The translations under genes were made by a program, and so were the position numbers. A stretch of DNA of 64,000 bases from NCBI GenBank assembly GCA_963738375.1, contig CAVTWL010000004.1, forward strand, positions 620,001 to 684,000, given 5' to 3'. The notes under the pieces are model-generated. The model ran no database searches. It saw only the letters and a list, made by a program, of their open reading frames with translations, and was not told the origin of the DNA. Below are positions 56,670-64,000 of this stretch, in pieces. The number at the start of each line of letters is the position of its first letter. The first letter of the stretch is position 1. This DNA comes from Bog-159 sp963738375 (GTDB taxonomy: Bacteria > Acidobacteriota > Terriglobia > Bryobacterales > Bryobacteraceae).

Positions 56670-57574
56670 CGCTTCGGAACCGAGACCGTGATGTTGCGGA
56701 ACTTCAATCCCCCGGTGTGGTCGCCCTGGATATAGAAAGGTCCCGCTTCCCCTTCGTTCGCATCCAAAGCCCCGCCCGTAATTCCTTCGATTTCCTTGTG
56801 ATCGATAGTCGTCACGCCGTTGTGAACCACCGTAACCACTCTCCCCACCAGCGTCACGTCGAACGTTTCCCACTGTCCCGGCGTCCGCGGCAGCGCGGGA
56901 TTCGGCGTAATGCGTCCGTAAACTGACCCGATCCGGCGTTCCGGCGGATTGCTGGTCAGCGGCTCGTATTCGATCTGCACTTCATACCGTCCCCGCAGAT
57001 AGAATCCGCTGTTGCCGTCGTCCGGGCAGTTCACCTCGTAGTGCACCTTGAAGTCTTCGAATTTGCGCGTCGTTTTCAGGTTGGCGCCGTGCGCCGTATT
57101 CACCAGCAGGCCGTCTTCGACTTTCCAGTGGCTGGTGGCCTTTCCGATCGGCTCCCAACCCGTCAGATCCTTGCCATTGAATAACGGCTCCGGATCCGTC
57201 CACGCCTTCGGTGCCGCGCGCTTCAAGGCGGGAGACATCATGCCAGTCAATTCCACCGTCTGGTCGCCCTTTTTTTGCGTCCCTACCAGCTTGCCGTCCT
57301 TCGCATCCAGTTCCCACGTGGTGTTCGGCGAAACGGTGACGCTCAGGTGCGCGCCGTCTGCCTTGAAATTCTTCACCTGATAGACGTTGCCGCCAGCCGG
57401 TTGATACCAGACATCCAACGCGCCGCCCTTCTCGGTAATGCCAAGCCAGTAAGCGCTATTCCCGCGCGCCGTCGTAACATTGAAGTCCCAACGTCCAACC
57501 AGGGGACTGTTCTGTGCGAAAGCCGGCGTCAACAGCGCGGCAATCACCATCAGGCCACCACGAATCATTCGCAT
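56666..57574 (-). CDS. Secreted DUF1080 (3-keto-disaccharide hydrolase type) protein, second copy
   Basis: About 302 residues with signal peptide (GLMVIAALLTPAFAQ). Same plan as the 16.7 kb copy: N-terminal SPLVGRWDFNVTTARG domain, then EPLFNGKDLTGWEP, WKVEDGLLVNTAHGANLKT, NSGFYLRGRYEVQIEYEP and GPFYIQGDHTGGLKFRNI. Starts at 57574 or 57568 are alternatives to 57598. It is monocistronic here, not with an aldolase, and may act on a different substrate. Paralogue identity is moderate. Confidence 0.85.
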   Translation of the reverse strand: MRMIRGGLMVIAALLTPAFAQNSPLVGRWDFNVTTARGNSAYWLGITEKGGALDVWYQPAGGNVYQVKNFKADGAHLSVTVSPNTTWELDAKDGKLVGTQKKGDQTVELTGMMSPALKRAAPKAWTDPEPLFNGKDLTGWEPIGKATSHWKVEDGLLVNTAHGANLKTTRKFEDFKVHYEVNCPDDGNSGFYLRGRYEVQIEYEPLTSNPPERRIGSVYGRITPNPALPRTPGQWETFDVTLVGRVVTVVHNGVTTIDHKEIEGITGGALDANEGEAGPFYIQGDHTGGLKFRNITVSVPKR

Positions 57575-57659
57575 GAATAGCAGTCTAGTACAATTCACGC
57601 GCCCCCATGGGTATATCGGTTGCCGCGATCCCCTCTCACAGCGATGCTGTCGCCATTCC

Positions 57660-57705
57660 GGACTTGTGGGGCTGGCTGGACTTGTGAGGCTGGCTGGCAG
57701 CCAGC
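57660..57705. repeat. 18-bp tandem duplication followed by a small hairpin
   Basis: GGACTTGTGGGGCTGGCT (57660-57677) is followed directly by the same 18 bases with one change (57678-57695). The last seven bases pair with AGCCAGC (57699-57705) over a 3-base loop. It lies between fabF and the DUF1080 gene and could act as a weak transcription end for fabF, although no T run follows. Confidence 0.4.
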
Positions 57706-57752
57706 GGCTGATTGGTAATCGGCCGCGGCCGAAGGCCGCAATGCCAGATCCC

Positions 57753-59000
57753 TTAAATCCGCCTCAGCAGCAGCGCGGAATTCTTGCTCCCGAACGCTAT
57801 GCAATTCGACACCGCATGCTCAATATTCATCCGCCGCGCCACATCCGGGATATAATCCAAATCGCACTGCGGATCGGGCTCCTCGACATTAATGGTCGGG
57901 TGCACCACGCCATCGCGCATACCCAGTAGCGTGGCCGCAATACCGGCCGCCCCGCACGCGCCCTGCGGATGTCCAATCAGACTCTTCAGCGAAGATCCCG
58001 CAACCTTATAAGCATGGCTGTTGAACGCCAGTTTCATCGCCCGCGTCTCGATGCGGTCGTTCAGTTCGGTCGCCGTGCCGTGGTAATTAACATACTGCAC
58101 ATCACCCGGACCAATTCCGCCCTCGTCCATCGCCATCGTCATCGTCCGCGCCGGCTCTTCCCCGCATTCCTCGAGGCGCACCCGGTGATACGCTTCGCAC
58201 GTGGAACCATATCCGGCCACTTCGCCATAAATATGCGCGCCCCGCGCTTTGGCGTGCTCCAGATCCTCCATGACGAAAAACCACGCTCCCTCGGCGATCA
58301 CAAAGCCATCACGGTCCCGCGAAAAAGGCCGCGACGCCCGCTCCGGCTCGGAATTCCAGCGCGTGCTCATGATCCGCATCAAAACGAATCCGCGCAGGAT
58401 CAGGGGCGCAATCGGCGCATCCACGCCGCCCGCCACCATCATGTCCAGCACGCCGCCTTGTATATTACGGTAGGCGTAGCCGATGGCGTCGGTAGAAGAA
58501 GTGCATCCGGTGGAAATAATGTGGCTCATCCCCCGAAAACCGAACCGCATCGAGATCTCGCTCGCCAGTGTCCCGATCGTTGACGTCGGAATCACGTACA
58601 CGCTGCATTGCTTCAGCTTGCCGGAATAGTAAAGACGATACTGCTCCTCGGTAAACTCCAGGCTCCCCCCGCCAGACCCCACGATCACACCGATCTGCCG
58701 CAACTCTTCGCGCGTCATCGAGCCAACCTCAACGCCCGCATCGGCCATTGCTTCCCGCACCGCGGCGGCGCCCAGCGGTACCACGCGCGATACATGCGGG
58801 CGGTCCTTAGAATCCACTTCCGTGGACTCGTCGAAGCCTACTACCTCGCCAGCCACCTGTACCGGCGAAGTGCACGGATCGAATCGGGTGATCCGCTTTA
58901 CCCCGCTGATGCCCTTGCGGCTCGCCTCCCAAAAGGCCTCTCTGCCAATTCCATTCGGGCTCACGGCCCCTATGCCTGTAATTACTACGCGTCGTTTCAT
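57753..59000 (-). CDS. fabF: Beta-ketoacyl-ACP synthase II
   Basis: A 415-residue thiolase-fold condensing enzyme. The active Cys is in ISTGCTSSTDAIGYAY, and the two histidines are in YVNYHGTATELND and KSLIGHPQGACGAAG, so the Cys-His-His triad is complete. Start MKRRVVITGIGAVSPNGIG at 59000 fits; the longer open frame to 59144 has no similarity. Extra residues near 165-185 (QYRLYYSGKLKQCSVYVIP) are unusual and resemble KS subtypes used in polyketide- or aryl-polyene-like pathways, so a special role is possible. Confidence 0.87.
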   Translation of the reverse strand: MKRRVVITGIGAVSPNGIGREAFWEASRKGISGVKRITRFDPCTSPVQVAGEVVGFDESTEVDSKDRPHVSRVVPLGAAAVREAMADAGVEVGSMTREELRQIGVIVGSGGGSLEFTEEQYRLYYSGKLKQCSVYVIPTSTIGTLASEISMRFGFRGMSHIISTGCTSSTDAIGYAYRNIQGGVLDMMVAGGVDAPIAPLILRGFVLMRIMSTRWNSEPERASRPFSRDRDGFVIAEGAWFFVMEDLEHAKARGAHIYGEVAGYGSTCEAYHRVRLEECGEEPARTMTMAMDEGGIGPGDVQYVNYHGTATELNDRIETRAMKLAFNSHAYKVAGSSLKSLIGHPQGACGAAGIAATLLGMRDGVVHPTINVEEPDPQCDLDYIPDVARRMNIEHAVSNCIAFGSKNSALLLRRI

Positions 59001-59391
59001 TTGCGCTGACGTTTTGCCTTTGCCAATAGGACAGTATAGGCTGATTTCATGGCTGATGGTGAGAACCGGCCCCGGAATGCAAAAACGGAACGCTCCGTGC
59101 TCCCCATTGACCGGTGTCGAAATTCGATATTGACGGCGGCCCACATTTCGGCGACTACTCTTTACGGCTCGCCCGCGAGAACCCGGATTTATAATATCCG
59201 GACGGCCTCGCGAACCGCGATGCCAGTCTCCGCCTCACCCGGATCGGAGCACTGGAGGGCCTCGGCTGGTATTACCTGTCGTTCTGGATATCTCGGCGGA
59301 ACATCAAACCACTCATTACAATGTACACCCATACCACGTTTCCAACGTAATTGCCCTGAGCGGCCATGGCTGCGGTCTTAGGTCCATTCTG
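59001..59391. other. About 390 bp without a convincing gene
   Basis: A GTG-started 25-residue frame (SKFDIDGGPHFGDYSLRLAR onward) has a methyltransferase-like rhythm (GGxxGDYSLRLAREN) but stops at once; the rest is not recognisable. It may be the tip of a lost methyltransferase gene. The fabF promoter presumably lies at the left end. Nothing else was seen. Confidence 0.35.
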
Positions 59392-59859
59392 ATGCCGGAG
59401 AAGTCCCGAAAACGTCGGCTGCTGGAACTTCTGGCCTGCTCCGCCACCACCGCCATCGGTGAAGCGGAATGGCAATCCATCTTACGGGCTCTATCGCCGA
59501 TCTCCGAAAGCTACCTGCGAAATCTGTTGCGCGCTACCGGATTGCCCTTTGCGCAACCGTGGGCGGGCATCGCTCAGAGTACATTTGCTGAGTTGGAGCG
59601 GGATCTGAGATCCATGTTGGACGTGTATTCGGCAGCCATGCGCGCCGGAGACCGGCAGCGGGCTCGTTACTGCCGCCGCCAGGTAATCGCTGCCAAAGAT
59701 CGGGCGCGTTTCGCGGCGCGAAATTCCGGCACAGCGCCAACGAAAGCGCTGAAGGAAGAAATGACGCGGTGGATGCTCGTTTGGCTCGAAAATCCGGAAG
59801 TGTTCCCTGCCTGGGTCGAGATCCGCAAACGCTATTCCAGTTCGACCGACTCCACCTGA
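59392..59859 (+). CDS. Hypothetical protein
   Basis: A 155-residue mostly helical protein, basic at the N-terminus (MPEKSRKRRLLELL) with SYLRNLLRATGLPFAQP and a long helix EMTRWMLVWLENPEVFPAW. No signal peptide. No family was recognised. Its last 28 bases overlap the 3' end of a convergent secreted protein gene. Confidence 0.5.
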   Translation: MPEKSRKRRLLELLACSATTAIGEAEWQSILRALSPISESYLRNLLRATGLPFAQPWAGIAQSTFAELERDLRSMLDVYSAAMRAGDRQRARYCRRQVIAAKDRARFAARNSGTAPTKALKEEMTRWMLVWLENPEVFPAWVEIRKRYSSSTDST

Positions 59860-60143
59860 ACCGTTTCGCCGTCCAATGTCCCGCTTACCTTCGCCTTCAG
59901 ATCTTTCTCTTTCTTGCTGGCCTTCAGCGCCGCCAGGGCTTTGGCGTTGCCCGATTCGTCGAACTTTACGAACTTGCCGTCCGCCAGCACTAACCCATAG
60001 CCGCTTTTGGAACAGGATATGGCGCACTTGGTCGTGTGGCCCGCTAAGTCCTGGTTTTTGCACATCACGTCTACCAGCGTGCCGTTCCAGGTTTCCGCGA
60101 AACCCACAGAGGCGAAGATGGCAATCAACGCGGCAGTTTTCAT
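59832..60143 (-). CDS. Small secreted protein with conserved cysteines
   Basis: A 103-residue protein with signal peptide (MKTAALIAIFASVGFAE). The motif WNGTLVDVMCKNQD ... CAISCSKSGYGLVLADGK has three Cys, probably disulphide or metal linked, and a C-terminal beta part (VSGTLDGETVQVESVEL). Similar small proteins are frequent in Acidobacteria. Function unknown. Confidence 0.72.
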   Translation of the reverse strand: MKTAALIAIFASVGFAETWNGTLVDVMCKNQDLAGHTTKCAISCSKSGYGLVLADGKFVKFDESGNAKALAALKASKKEKDLKAKVSGTLDGETVQVESVELE

Positions 60144-60355
60144 GCCCCAAATTATACCCTATCGCGCCCTGACCGGTTTCTGAACAGATTTCTCATCACC
60201 GTACAGCCCGGCCCGCTATCGTCCCCTCAAACGGCAGAATCAAGACACTTAACCACCCCTCCCGCTGGTGCTTCCCTTGCTTTTGTGTTGGTGATCGGTG
60301 GTGCGCCGTCCGGCCATCCCGTGAACGAGACAGTGAATCTAAAGGAGCTAAAAGC

Positions 60356-60532
60356 ATGAAGACGTTTTTTGCGCGTTTGTGGCATGACGAGCAAGGTCAG
60401 GACCTGATCGAGTACACGTTGATGCTGGCGTTCGTGGCTTTGGCATCGGCCGCGCTATTTTCTACCGCCGGTACAAGTATCAATCAAATCTGGTCCAAAA
60501 CCAACTCGCAGTTAAGCACCGCGGCAAGCTAA
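60356..60532 (+). CDS. Flp family type IVb pilin
   Basis: A 58-residue pilin: MKTFFARLWHDEQGQDLIEY, cleaved after GQ/D by prepilin peptidase, then the hydrophobic helix TLMLAFVALASAALFS and a short C-terminal tail. The Glu at +5-like position (IEY) is present. AGGAGC lies six bases before ATG. The prepilin peptidase is at 52.6-53.4 kb; no tad secretion genes are in the window. Confidence 0.85.
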   Translation: MKTFFARLWHDEQGQDLIEYTLMLAFVALASAALFSTAGTSINQIWSKTNSQLSTAAS

Positions 60533-60539
60533 GGGACGC

Positions 60540-60562
60540 GCGGGCGGCCGCCCACCGCCCGC
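60540..60562 (+). terminator. GC-rich hairpin after the pilin gene
   Basis: GCGGGCGG (60540-60547), 7-base loop, CCGCCCGC (60555-60562): a perfect 8-bp stem seven bases after the pilin stop. Only two T follow, so it may be an mRNA-stabilising or partial terminator hairpin that raises pilin over downstream expression. Confidence 0.45.
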
Positions 60563-60578
60563 CCTTATCGAAAGGTCG

Positions 60579-61424
60579 ATGATGTTATCGCTGTGCGACT
60601 GCCAGAACCGGGATGGGGGTTGGCCTTATTCCCACGGGGAACCCTCATGGACGGAGCCTACCGCTTACTCATTACTGGCCCTGCTTACCGAAGGTTCGTG
60701 CCCCGAGGCCGTTGACCGAGGGCTGAAGTGGTTACGCCTGACGCGGCGTCCGGATGGCGGATGGTCTCCGCATCGCGATGTGCCGCAAAGTTCATGGGTG
60801 ACAGCAGTAGTGTCGTTGCTCGGCCCACGGGTCCTGAGCGAAGAGGTTTGGCATTCGAGCATTGACTGGATCGTTCGCCAGGCGGGCCAGGAAACCAGTT
60901 GGATCGTTCGACTGCGGAGCTTCATTACAGGAGAATCCCCCGGTCATCCCGCATGGCCTTGGTTTCCCGGAACCAGCTCTTGGGTTACACCTACGGCTCT
61001 GTCGATCCTGGCACTGCGCAAAGCCGTGCGGCTGGGCGCGTCTCCGGGAATCCAGAACCGTATCGATCAGGGGGCCTACTATCTGCTCGATCATGCCTGC
61101 AGCGATGGCGGCTGGAATCACGGCGCAGCAAGAGTCCTTGACCGCGAGGCCCCGTCCTACCCGGAAACAACCGGAGTGGCGCTATTGGCTCTGAGTGGCA
61201 GATCCGCGCCGGCGATCCAAAAAGCTTGTCGCCGCGCCCAGACCCAATTGGCAACCTGCAATTCCTCGGAGGCCGAAATCTGGCTCTGGCTCGGCTTGTT
61301 AGGTCACCGCCAGATTCCGCCGCACGGTCACAGCCTTGCCCGAACGCCTAATACCCTCCAGAATCATGCCTTAGCTCAGTTGGCCCAAGCCGCCGCCGAT
61401 GGCCATAGTGTATTCCTGGATTGA
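60579..61424 (+). CDS. Squalene-cyclase/prenyltransferase-fold repeat protein
   Basis: A 281-residue alpha-toroid protein with QW-type repeats: CQNRDGGWPYSHGEPSWTEPTAYSL, LTRRPDGGWSPHRDVPQSSWVTA and DHACSDGGWNHGAA. The DXDD-type catalytic motif of real cyclases was not seen, so it may only share the fold. ATG at 60579 or 60582. It sits between the pilin and a DUF362 gene, with 4 bp to the latter. Function unknown. Confidence 0.7.
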   Translation: MMLSLCDCQNRDGGWPYSHGEPSWTEPTAYSLLALLTEGSCPEAVDRGLKWLRLTRRPDGGWSPHRDVPQSSWVTAVVSLLGPRVLSEEVWHSSIDWIVRQAGQETSWIVRLRSFITGESPGHPAWPWFPGTSSWVTPTALSILALRKAVRLGASPGIQNRIDQGAYYLLDHACSDGGWNHGAARVLDREAPSYPETTGVALLALSGRSAPAIQKACRRAQTQLATCNSSEAEIWLWLGLLGHRQIPPHGHSLARTPNTLQNHALAQLAQAAADGHSVFLD

Positions 61425-61428
61425 CGAC

Positions 61429-62391
61429 ATGCGAAACCTTTGCAGACGAGAGTTTCTTGGTACCGCCGGCGCCGCGATCGGCATGTCGTGCCGCATGCGA
61501 CACTTTGCAACACCAATTCCGTCTCGCGTCTTCGTCTTTCGTCAGCCGGACTACACACAGAACCTTTATGGCCAGTTGCGCCGCGCCCTTGCGGATTTCC
61601 GCCTCAATGTACGCGGCAAGCGCGTCCTGTTGAAACCAAATCTTGTGGAGTTCGATGCGGACTGCCCAATCAACACCCATCCTGTATTAGTGCATGCGGC
61701 TTATGAAGCGTTCCGGGAAATGGGCGCCGATGTCGTGATCGCCGAAGGCCCCGGCCACCGCCGCAACACTCTGGACATGGCCGAAGCAGCAGGATATTTC
61801 GAAACAAACCCACATTTCGAACGAATGTTCACCGACCTCAACCTCGATCGGCCGGTCGAGGTTCGCCTGCGAAAACCGCTCTCTAAGTTGAAATCGATCT
61901 ATCTCGCGCAGTCCGCCCTGGCCTGCGACCTCCTCGTCTCCATGCCCAAAATGAAGACGCATCATTGGGTGGGCACGACGCTCAGCATGAAAAATCTCTT
62001 CGGCGTAGTTTCAGGAGGAGTCTACGGCTGGCCCAAGAACGTCCTGCATCTGGCCGGGATCCCGGAATGCGTCGCAGATCTCTACCACACCCTGCCGAAG
62101 CATTTCGCCATAGTGGATGGAATCGTCGGTATGGAAGGCAATGGACCCATTCAAGGAACAGCCAGGCAGGCAGGCCTTGTAGTGCTGGGAGACGACTTGG
62201 CCGCCGTGGACGCAACCTGTTGCCGTATCATGTCGATCGATCCGCACAAAATCGACTACCTGAGCCTGGCCGTCGGCGACGTCGACTCACTCATAAACTC
62301 AACCCATCAAATGGGCGAACTCCCGAATAGTCTGACTACTCCCTTCAACTTAATCCCAGAATGGCGCCACATCCGCCAAGTTGCTGGTTAA
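61429..62391 (+). CDS. DUF362 family protein with Tat-like signal
   Basis: A 320-residue protein. The start NLCRREFLGTAGAAIGMSC has a twin-arginine and a Cys, as in exported lipoproteins. The DUF362 domain follows: GKRVLLKPNLVEFDADCPINTHP, GADVVIAEGPGHRRN, SMPKMKTHHWVGTTLSMKNLFG, DGIVGMEGNGPIQGTARQ and DLAAVDATCCRIM. No ferredoxin motif is present. Function of the family is unsettled. It follows the squalene-cyclase-fold gene by 4 bp, so the two probably act together. Confidence 0.8.
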   Translation: MRNLCRREFLGTAGAAIGMSCRMRHFATPIPSRVFVFRQPDYTQNLYGQLRRALADFRLNVRGKRVLLKPNLVEFDADCPINTHPVLVHAAYEAFREMGADVVIAEGPGHRRNTLDMAEAAGYFETNPHFERMFTDLNLDRPVEVRLRKPLSKLKSIYLAQSALACDLLVSMPKMKTHHWVGTTLSMKNLFGVVSGGVYGWPKNVLHLAGIPECVADLYHTLPKHFAIVDGIVGMEGNGPIQGTARQAGLVVLGDDLAAVDATCCRIMSIDPHKIDYLSLAVGDVDSLINSTHQMGELPNSLTTPFNLIPEWRHIRQVAG

Positions 62392-62537
62392 TCCTACAGC
62401 CCTGTTGGCAAAGACCACACCGACTTAACTCGTTTGTAAACCAATGACTTGCGCGACACACACAAATGTCTGCGATGAAAAATTCAACAAAGACTAGGAT
62501 GTTGAGTTTTCCAGCACCCGTAACTGTATGCAATTAC

Positions 62538-62552
62538 AACGGATAATCCGTT
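62538..62552. promoter_or_regulatory. 15-bp palindrome upstream of the GcvH-like gene
   Basis: AACGGAT-A-ATCCGTT is a perfect inverted repeat with 7-bp arms around one base, 63 bases before the ATG at 62616, in an AT-rich leader that lacks a gene from 62392. It is a good candidate operator for a dimeric repressor. Confidence 0.5.
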
Positions 62553-62615
62553 ATGAAACTCCACAAGTTGGCCCCACAAATGCCTTTGCATAGGACGTAA
62601 GACGGAGGCACTACA

Positions 62616-63284
62616 ATGACGGTCATTCTGGTTTTGGTCACATTCTCGCTCTTCATCGGTCTCGATTGGATCATCAATCGAAGAAAGGCGCCGCAGGTCG
62701 TTGCGGTTCCGTCGTTCGCGGCAGCGCACTCTCTCGATCAATCCTTCGTCGAGGGCTTCCGGGTTCCCCAACAGCTGTCCTACCACCCCGGCCACAGTTG
62801 GGCCATGCAGGAACGCCGCAATCTCGTTCGCATCGGCGTCGACGAGTTCGCCGCCGCTCTGGCAGGACATGTCGAACGCATCGAACTGCCCAAGCCAGGC
62901 CAATGGATCAGGCAAGGCCAAAAGACATGGTCTCTCTTCCGGGATGGCGAAAAAACCGACATGGTTTCTCCGACCGAAGGCGAAGTCATCGAAATTAACT
63001 CGGAACTGTTGAATAATCCAGAGCTACTGCGGAAAGATCCCTATGGCAAAGGGTGGCTGGCGCTGATTCACGTTCCCGACGAGGAGAGCACGGCCCGCAA
63101 CCTGGTTCCCAAAGGCATGGTGCGCAGTTGGATGCGCGAAGCCGTCGGCCGGTTGTACGCCACCCAACCACAGCTCGCCGGCGCCGTCGCCGCCGACGGC
63201 GGACTGCCCGTCGATGACGTATTGGCCAGCCTCCCGAACGCCAACTGGCATGCCGTAACCAGCGAATTCTTCCTCACTGCATAA
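62616..63284 (+). CDS. Membrane-anchored GcvH-like (glycine cleavage H fold) protein
   Basis: A 222-residue protein with one N-terminal helix (VILVLVTFSLFIGLDWIIN) and a soluble domain. LVRIGVDEFAAALAGHVERIELP and GQWIRQGQKTWSLFRDGEKTDMVSPTEGEVIEINSEL follow the H-protein hammerhead fold. A Lys lies near the lipoylation site (GEKTDMVSPTEG), but two residues closer to the Pro than in GcvH, so modification is uncertain. GGAGG precedes the ATG. It lies just before a hydrogenase-type iron-sulphur gene and may be an electron or acyl carrier for that complex. Confidence 0.72.
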   Translation: MTVILVLVTFSLFIGLDWIINRRKAPQVVAVPSFAAAHSLDQSFVEGFRVPQQLSYHPGHSWAMQERRNLVRIGVDEFAAALAGHVERIELPKPGQWIRQGQKTWSLFRDGEKTDMVSPTEGEVIEINSELLNNPELLRKDPYGKGWLALIHVPDEESTARNLVPKGMVRSWMREAVGRLYATQPQLAGAVAADGGLPVDDVLASLPNANWHAVTSEFFLTA

Positions 63285-63337
63285 ATTCCCTACACCATAG
63301 ATAGGAATTGAGGTATAAAAGAGGTAGACATCCGATT

Positions 63338-64000
63338 ATGTCTAGGGCAATTCTTTACGACAGCACCTTATGCATCGGCTGCAAGTCGTGCGAAGCCGCC
63401 TGCGCGCAGCGGTGGCATCTACCTTACGACGATAAGGTGGCGGCTGAAACTAAGATCTCCGCTCATAAGCTCACCGCCATTCAGACCTTTGGCGACCACT
63501 ACAGCCGTCGATTATGCATGCACTGTGCCGAGCCAACCTGTGCCTCGGTTTGCCCGGTAGGAGCGTTGCATAAAACCGCCTTCGGCCCCGTCCTCTACGA
63601 TGCCGAAAAATGCATGGGCTGCCGCTACTGCATGACGGCTTGCCCGTTCCAGGTGCCCGCATACGAATGGAATAGCCAACTGCCCAAGGTGCGCAAGTGC
63701 GACATGTGCTACGACCGTCAACGCGCCGGCAAGTTGACTGCTTGCGCGGAGAATTGCCCAACCGGCGCCACCGCCTGCGGTGAGCGCGATGCCTTGGTAG
63801 CCGAGGCGCGCCGTCGACTGGCCGCCAAACCGCAAGGAATACTATCAGCGCATCTACGGCCTGCAGGAAGTGGGCGGCACTTCGGTGCTCTATCTCTCGG
63901 CCGTTCCCTTCGAGCAGATCGGACTGCGGACCGATCTCCCGCAGCAGCCGCTGCCACACTTGACCTGGCGCGTTCTCGAAGCCCTGCCCAATGTGGTTTC
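63338..64000 (+). CDS. 4Fe-4S ferredoxin-type electron-transfer subunit (HybA/DmsB-like), cut by window end (one frame break)
   Basis: About 220 residues visible. Four cluster motifs are present: CIGCKSCEAAC, CMHCAEPTCASVC, CMGCRYCMTAC and CDMCYDRQRAGKLTACAENC, the arrangement of HybA/DmsB/NrfC-type subunits that pass electrons between a catalytic subunit and a quinone-reactive membrane subunit. The frame shifts near 63823 (GCCAAACCGC should lose one A) and continues as RKEYYQRIYGLQEVGGTSV. The end is outside the window. Catalytic partner (hydrogenase or CISM oxidoreductase) is presumably downstream. Confidence 0.83.
   Translation, partial: MSRAILYDSTLCIGCKSCEAACAQRWHLPYDDKVAAETKISAHKLTAIQTFGDHYSRRLCMHCAEPTCASVCPVGALHKTAFGPVLYDAEKCMGCRYCMTACPFQVPAYEWNSQLPKVRKCDMCYDRQRAGKLTACAENCPTGATACGERDALVAEARRRLAAKPQGILSAHLRPAGSGRHFGALSLGRSLRADRTADRSPAAAAATLDLARSRSPAQCGF

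Overview
The window looks like chromosomal DNA of an acidobacterium, most likely close to the Solibacter/Bryobacter group. This is an inference from gene content. GC is high, and there is a very large TonB-dependent receptor with an N-terminal carboxypeptidase-regulatory-like domain, a soluble-domain-rich MacB/FtsX-type permease, a Ser/Thr kinase fused to TPRs, two DUF1080 (3-keto-disaccharide hydrolase type) secreted proteins, a GloVer-type tandem-repeat protein and futalosine-route menaquinone genes. No rRNA, tRNA, CRISPR array, intact insertion sequence or prophage was seen.

Layout. 1-4.2 kb: a minus-strand run of an active M16 peptidase, an M16 pseudo-peptidase fused to a LolA-like domain, and a second LolA-like protein. 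4.3-7.1 kb: exopolysaccharide sugar transferase, a PyrE-like phosphoribosyltransferase and larB. 7.1-12.4 kb: TonB-dependent receptor, a small secreted protein and a DUF192 lipoprotein. 12.4-14.4 kb: mqnP/ubiA and mqnE, badly frame-broken. 14.4-20.4 kb: decarboxylase, dapA-like and DUF1080 operon, a beta-sandwich repeat protein, an AraC regulator and a VOC protein. 20.5-22.5 kb: ADP-heptose genes hldA and hldC-gmhB. 22.5-29.2 kb: an SPFH/zinc-ribbon protein divergent from a seven-gene overlapping operon (speD, two DUF4178 proteins, a 62-residue peptide, DUF350, membrane-bound spermidine-synthase-like protein, FAD amine oxidase). This is the most interesting system in the window. 29.3-39.9 kb: transport and signalling (ADOP permease, ABC-2 pair, PAS kinase, cytochrome c, ClC channel under a MarR regulator). 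40-43 kb: a decayed GloVer gene and four tandem paralogues of a small secreted protein. 43-49 kb: regulators, including a wHTH-kinase-TPR fusion and a NarL-type response regulator. 49-52.5 kb: EamA transporter, M20 peptidase, ROK kinase, BON protein. 52.6-56.3 kb: an HU / site-2 protease / two glycosyltransferases / prepilin peptidase run. 56.6-64 kb: second DUF1080 protein, fabF, Flp pilin, a squalene-cyclase-fold protein, a DUF362 protein, a GcvH-like membrane protein and a truncated 4Fe-4S subunit.

A caution applies to the whole window. About twenty otherwise well-conserved genes or gene segments are split by single-base frame changes, nine of them within 2 kb (ubiA-mqnE). The protein sequence resumes perfectly on the other side each time, so most are probably uncorrected indels in the assembly rather than real pseudogenes. 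For these genes the coordinates span the whole reconstructed gene and the approximate break points are stated.
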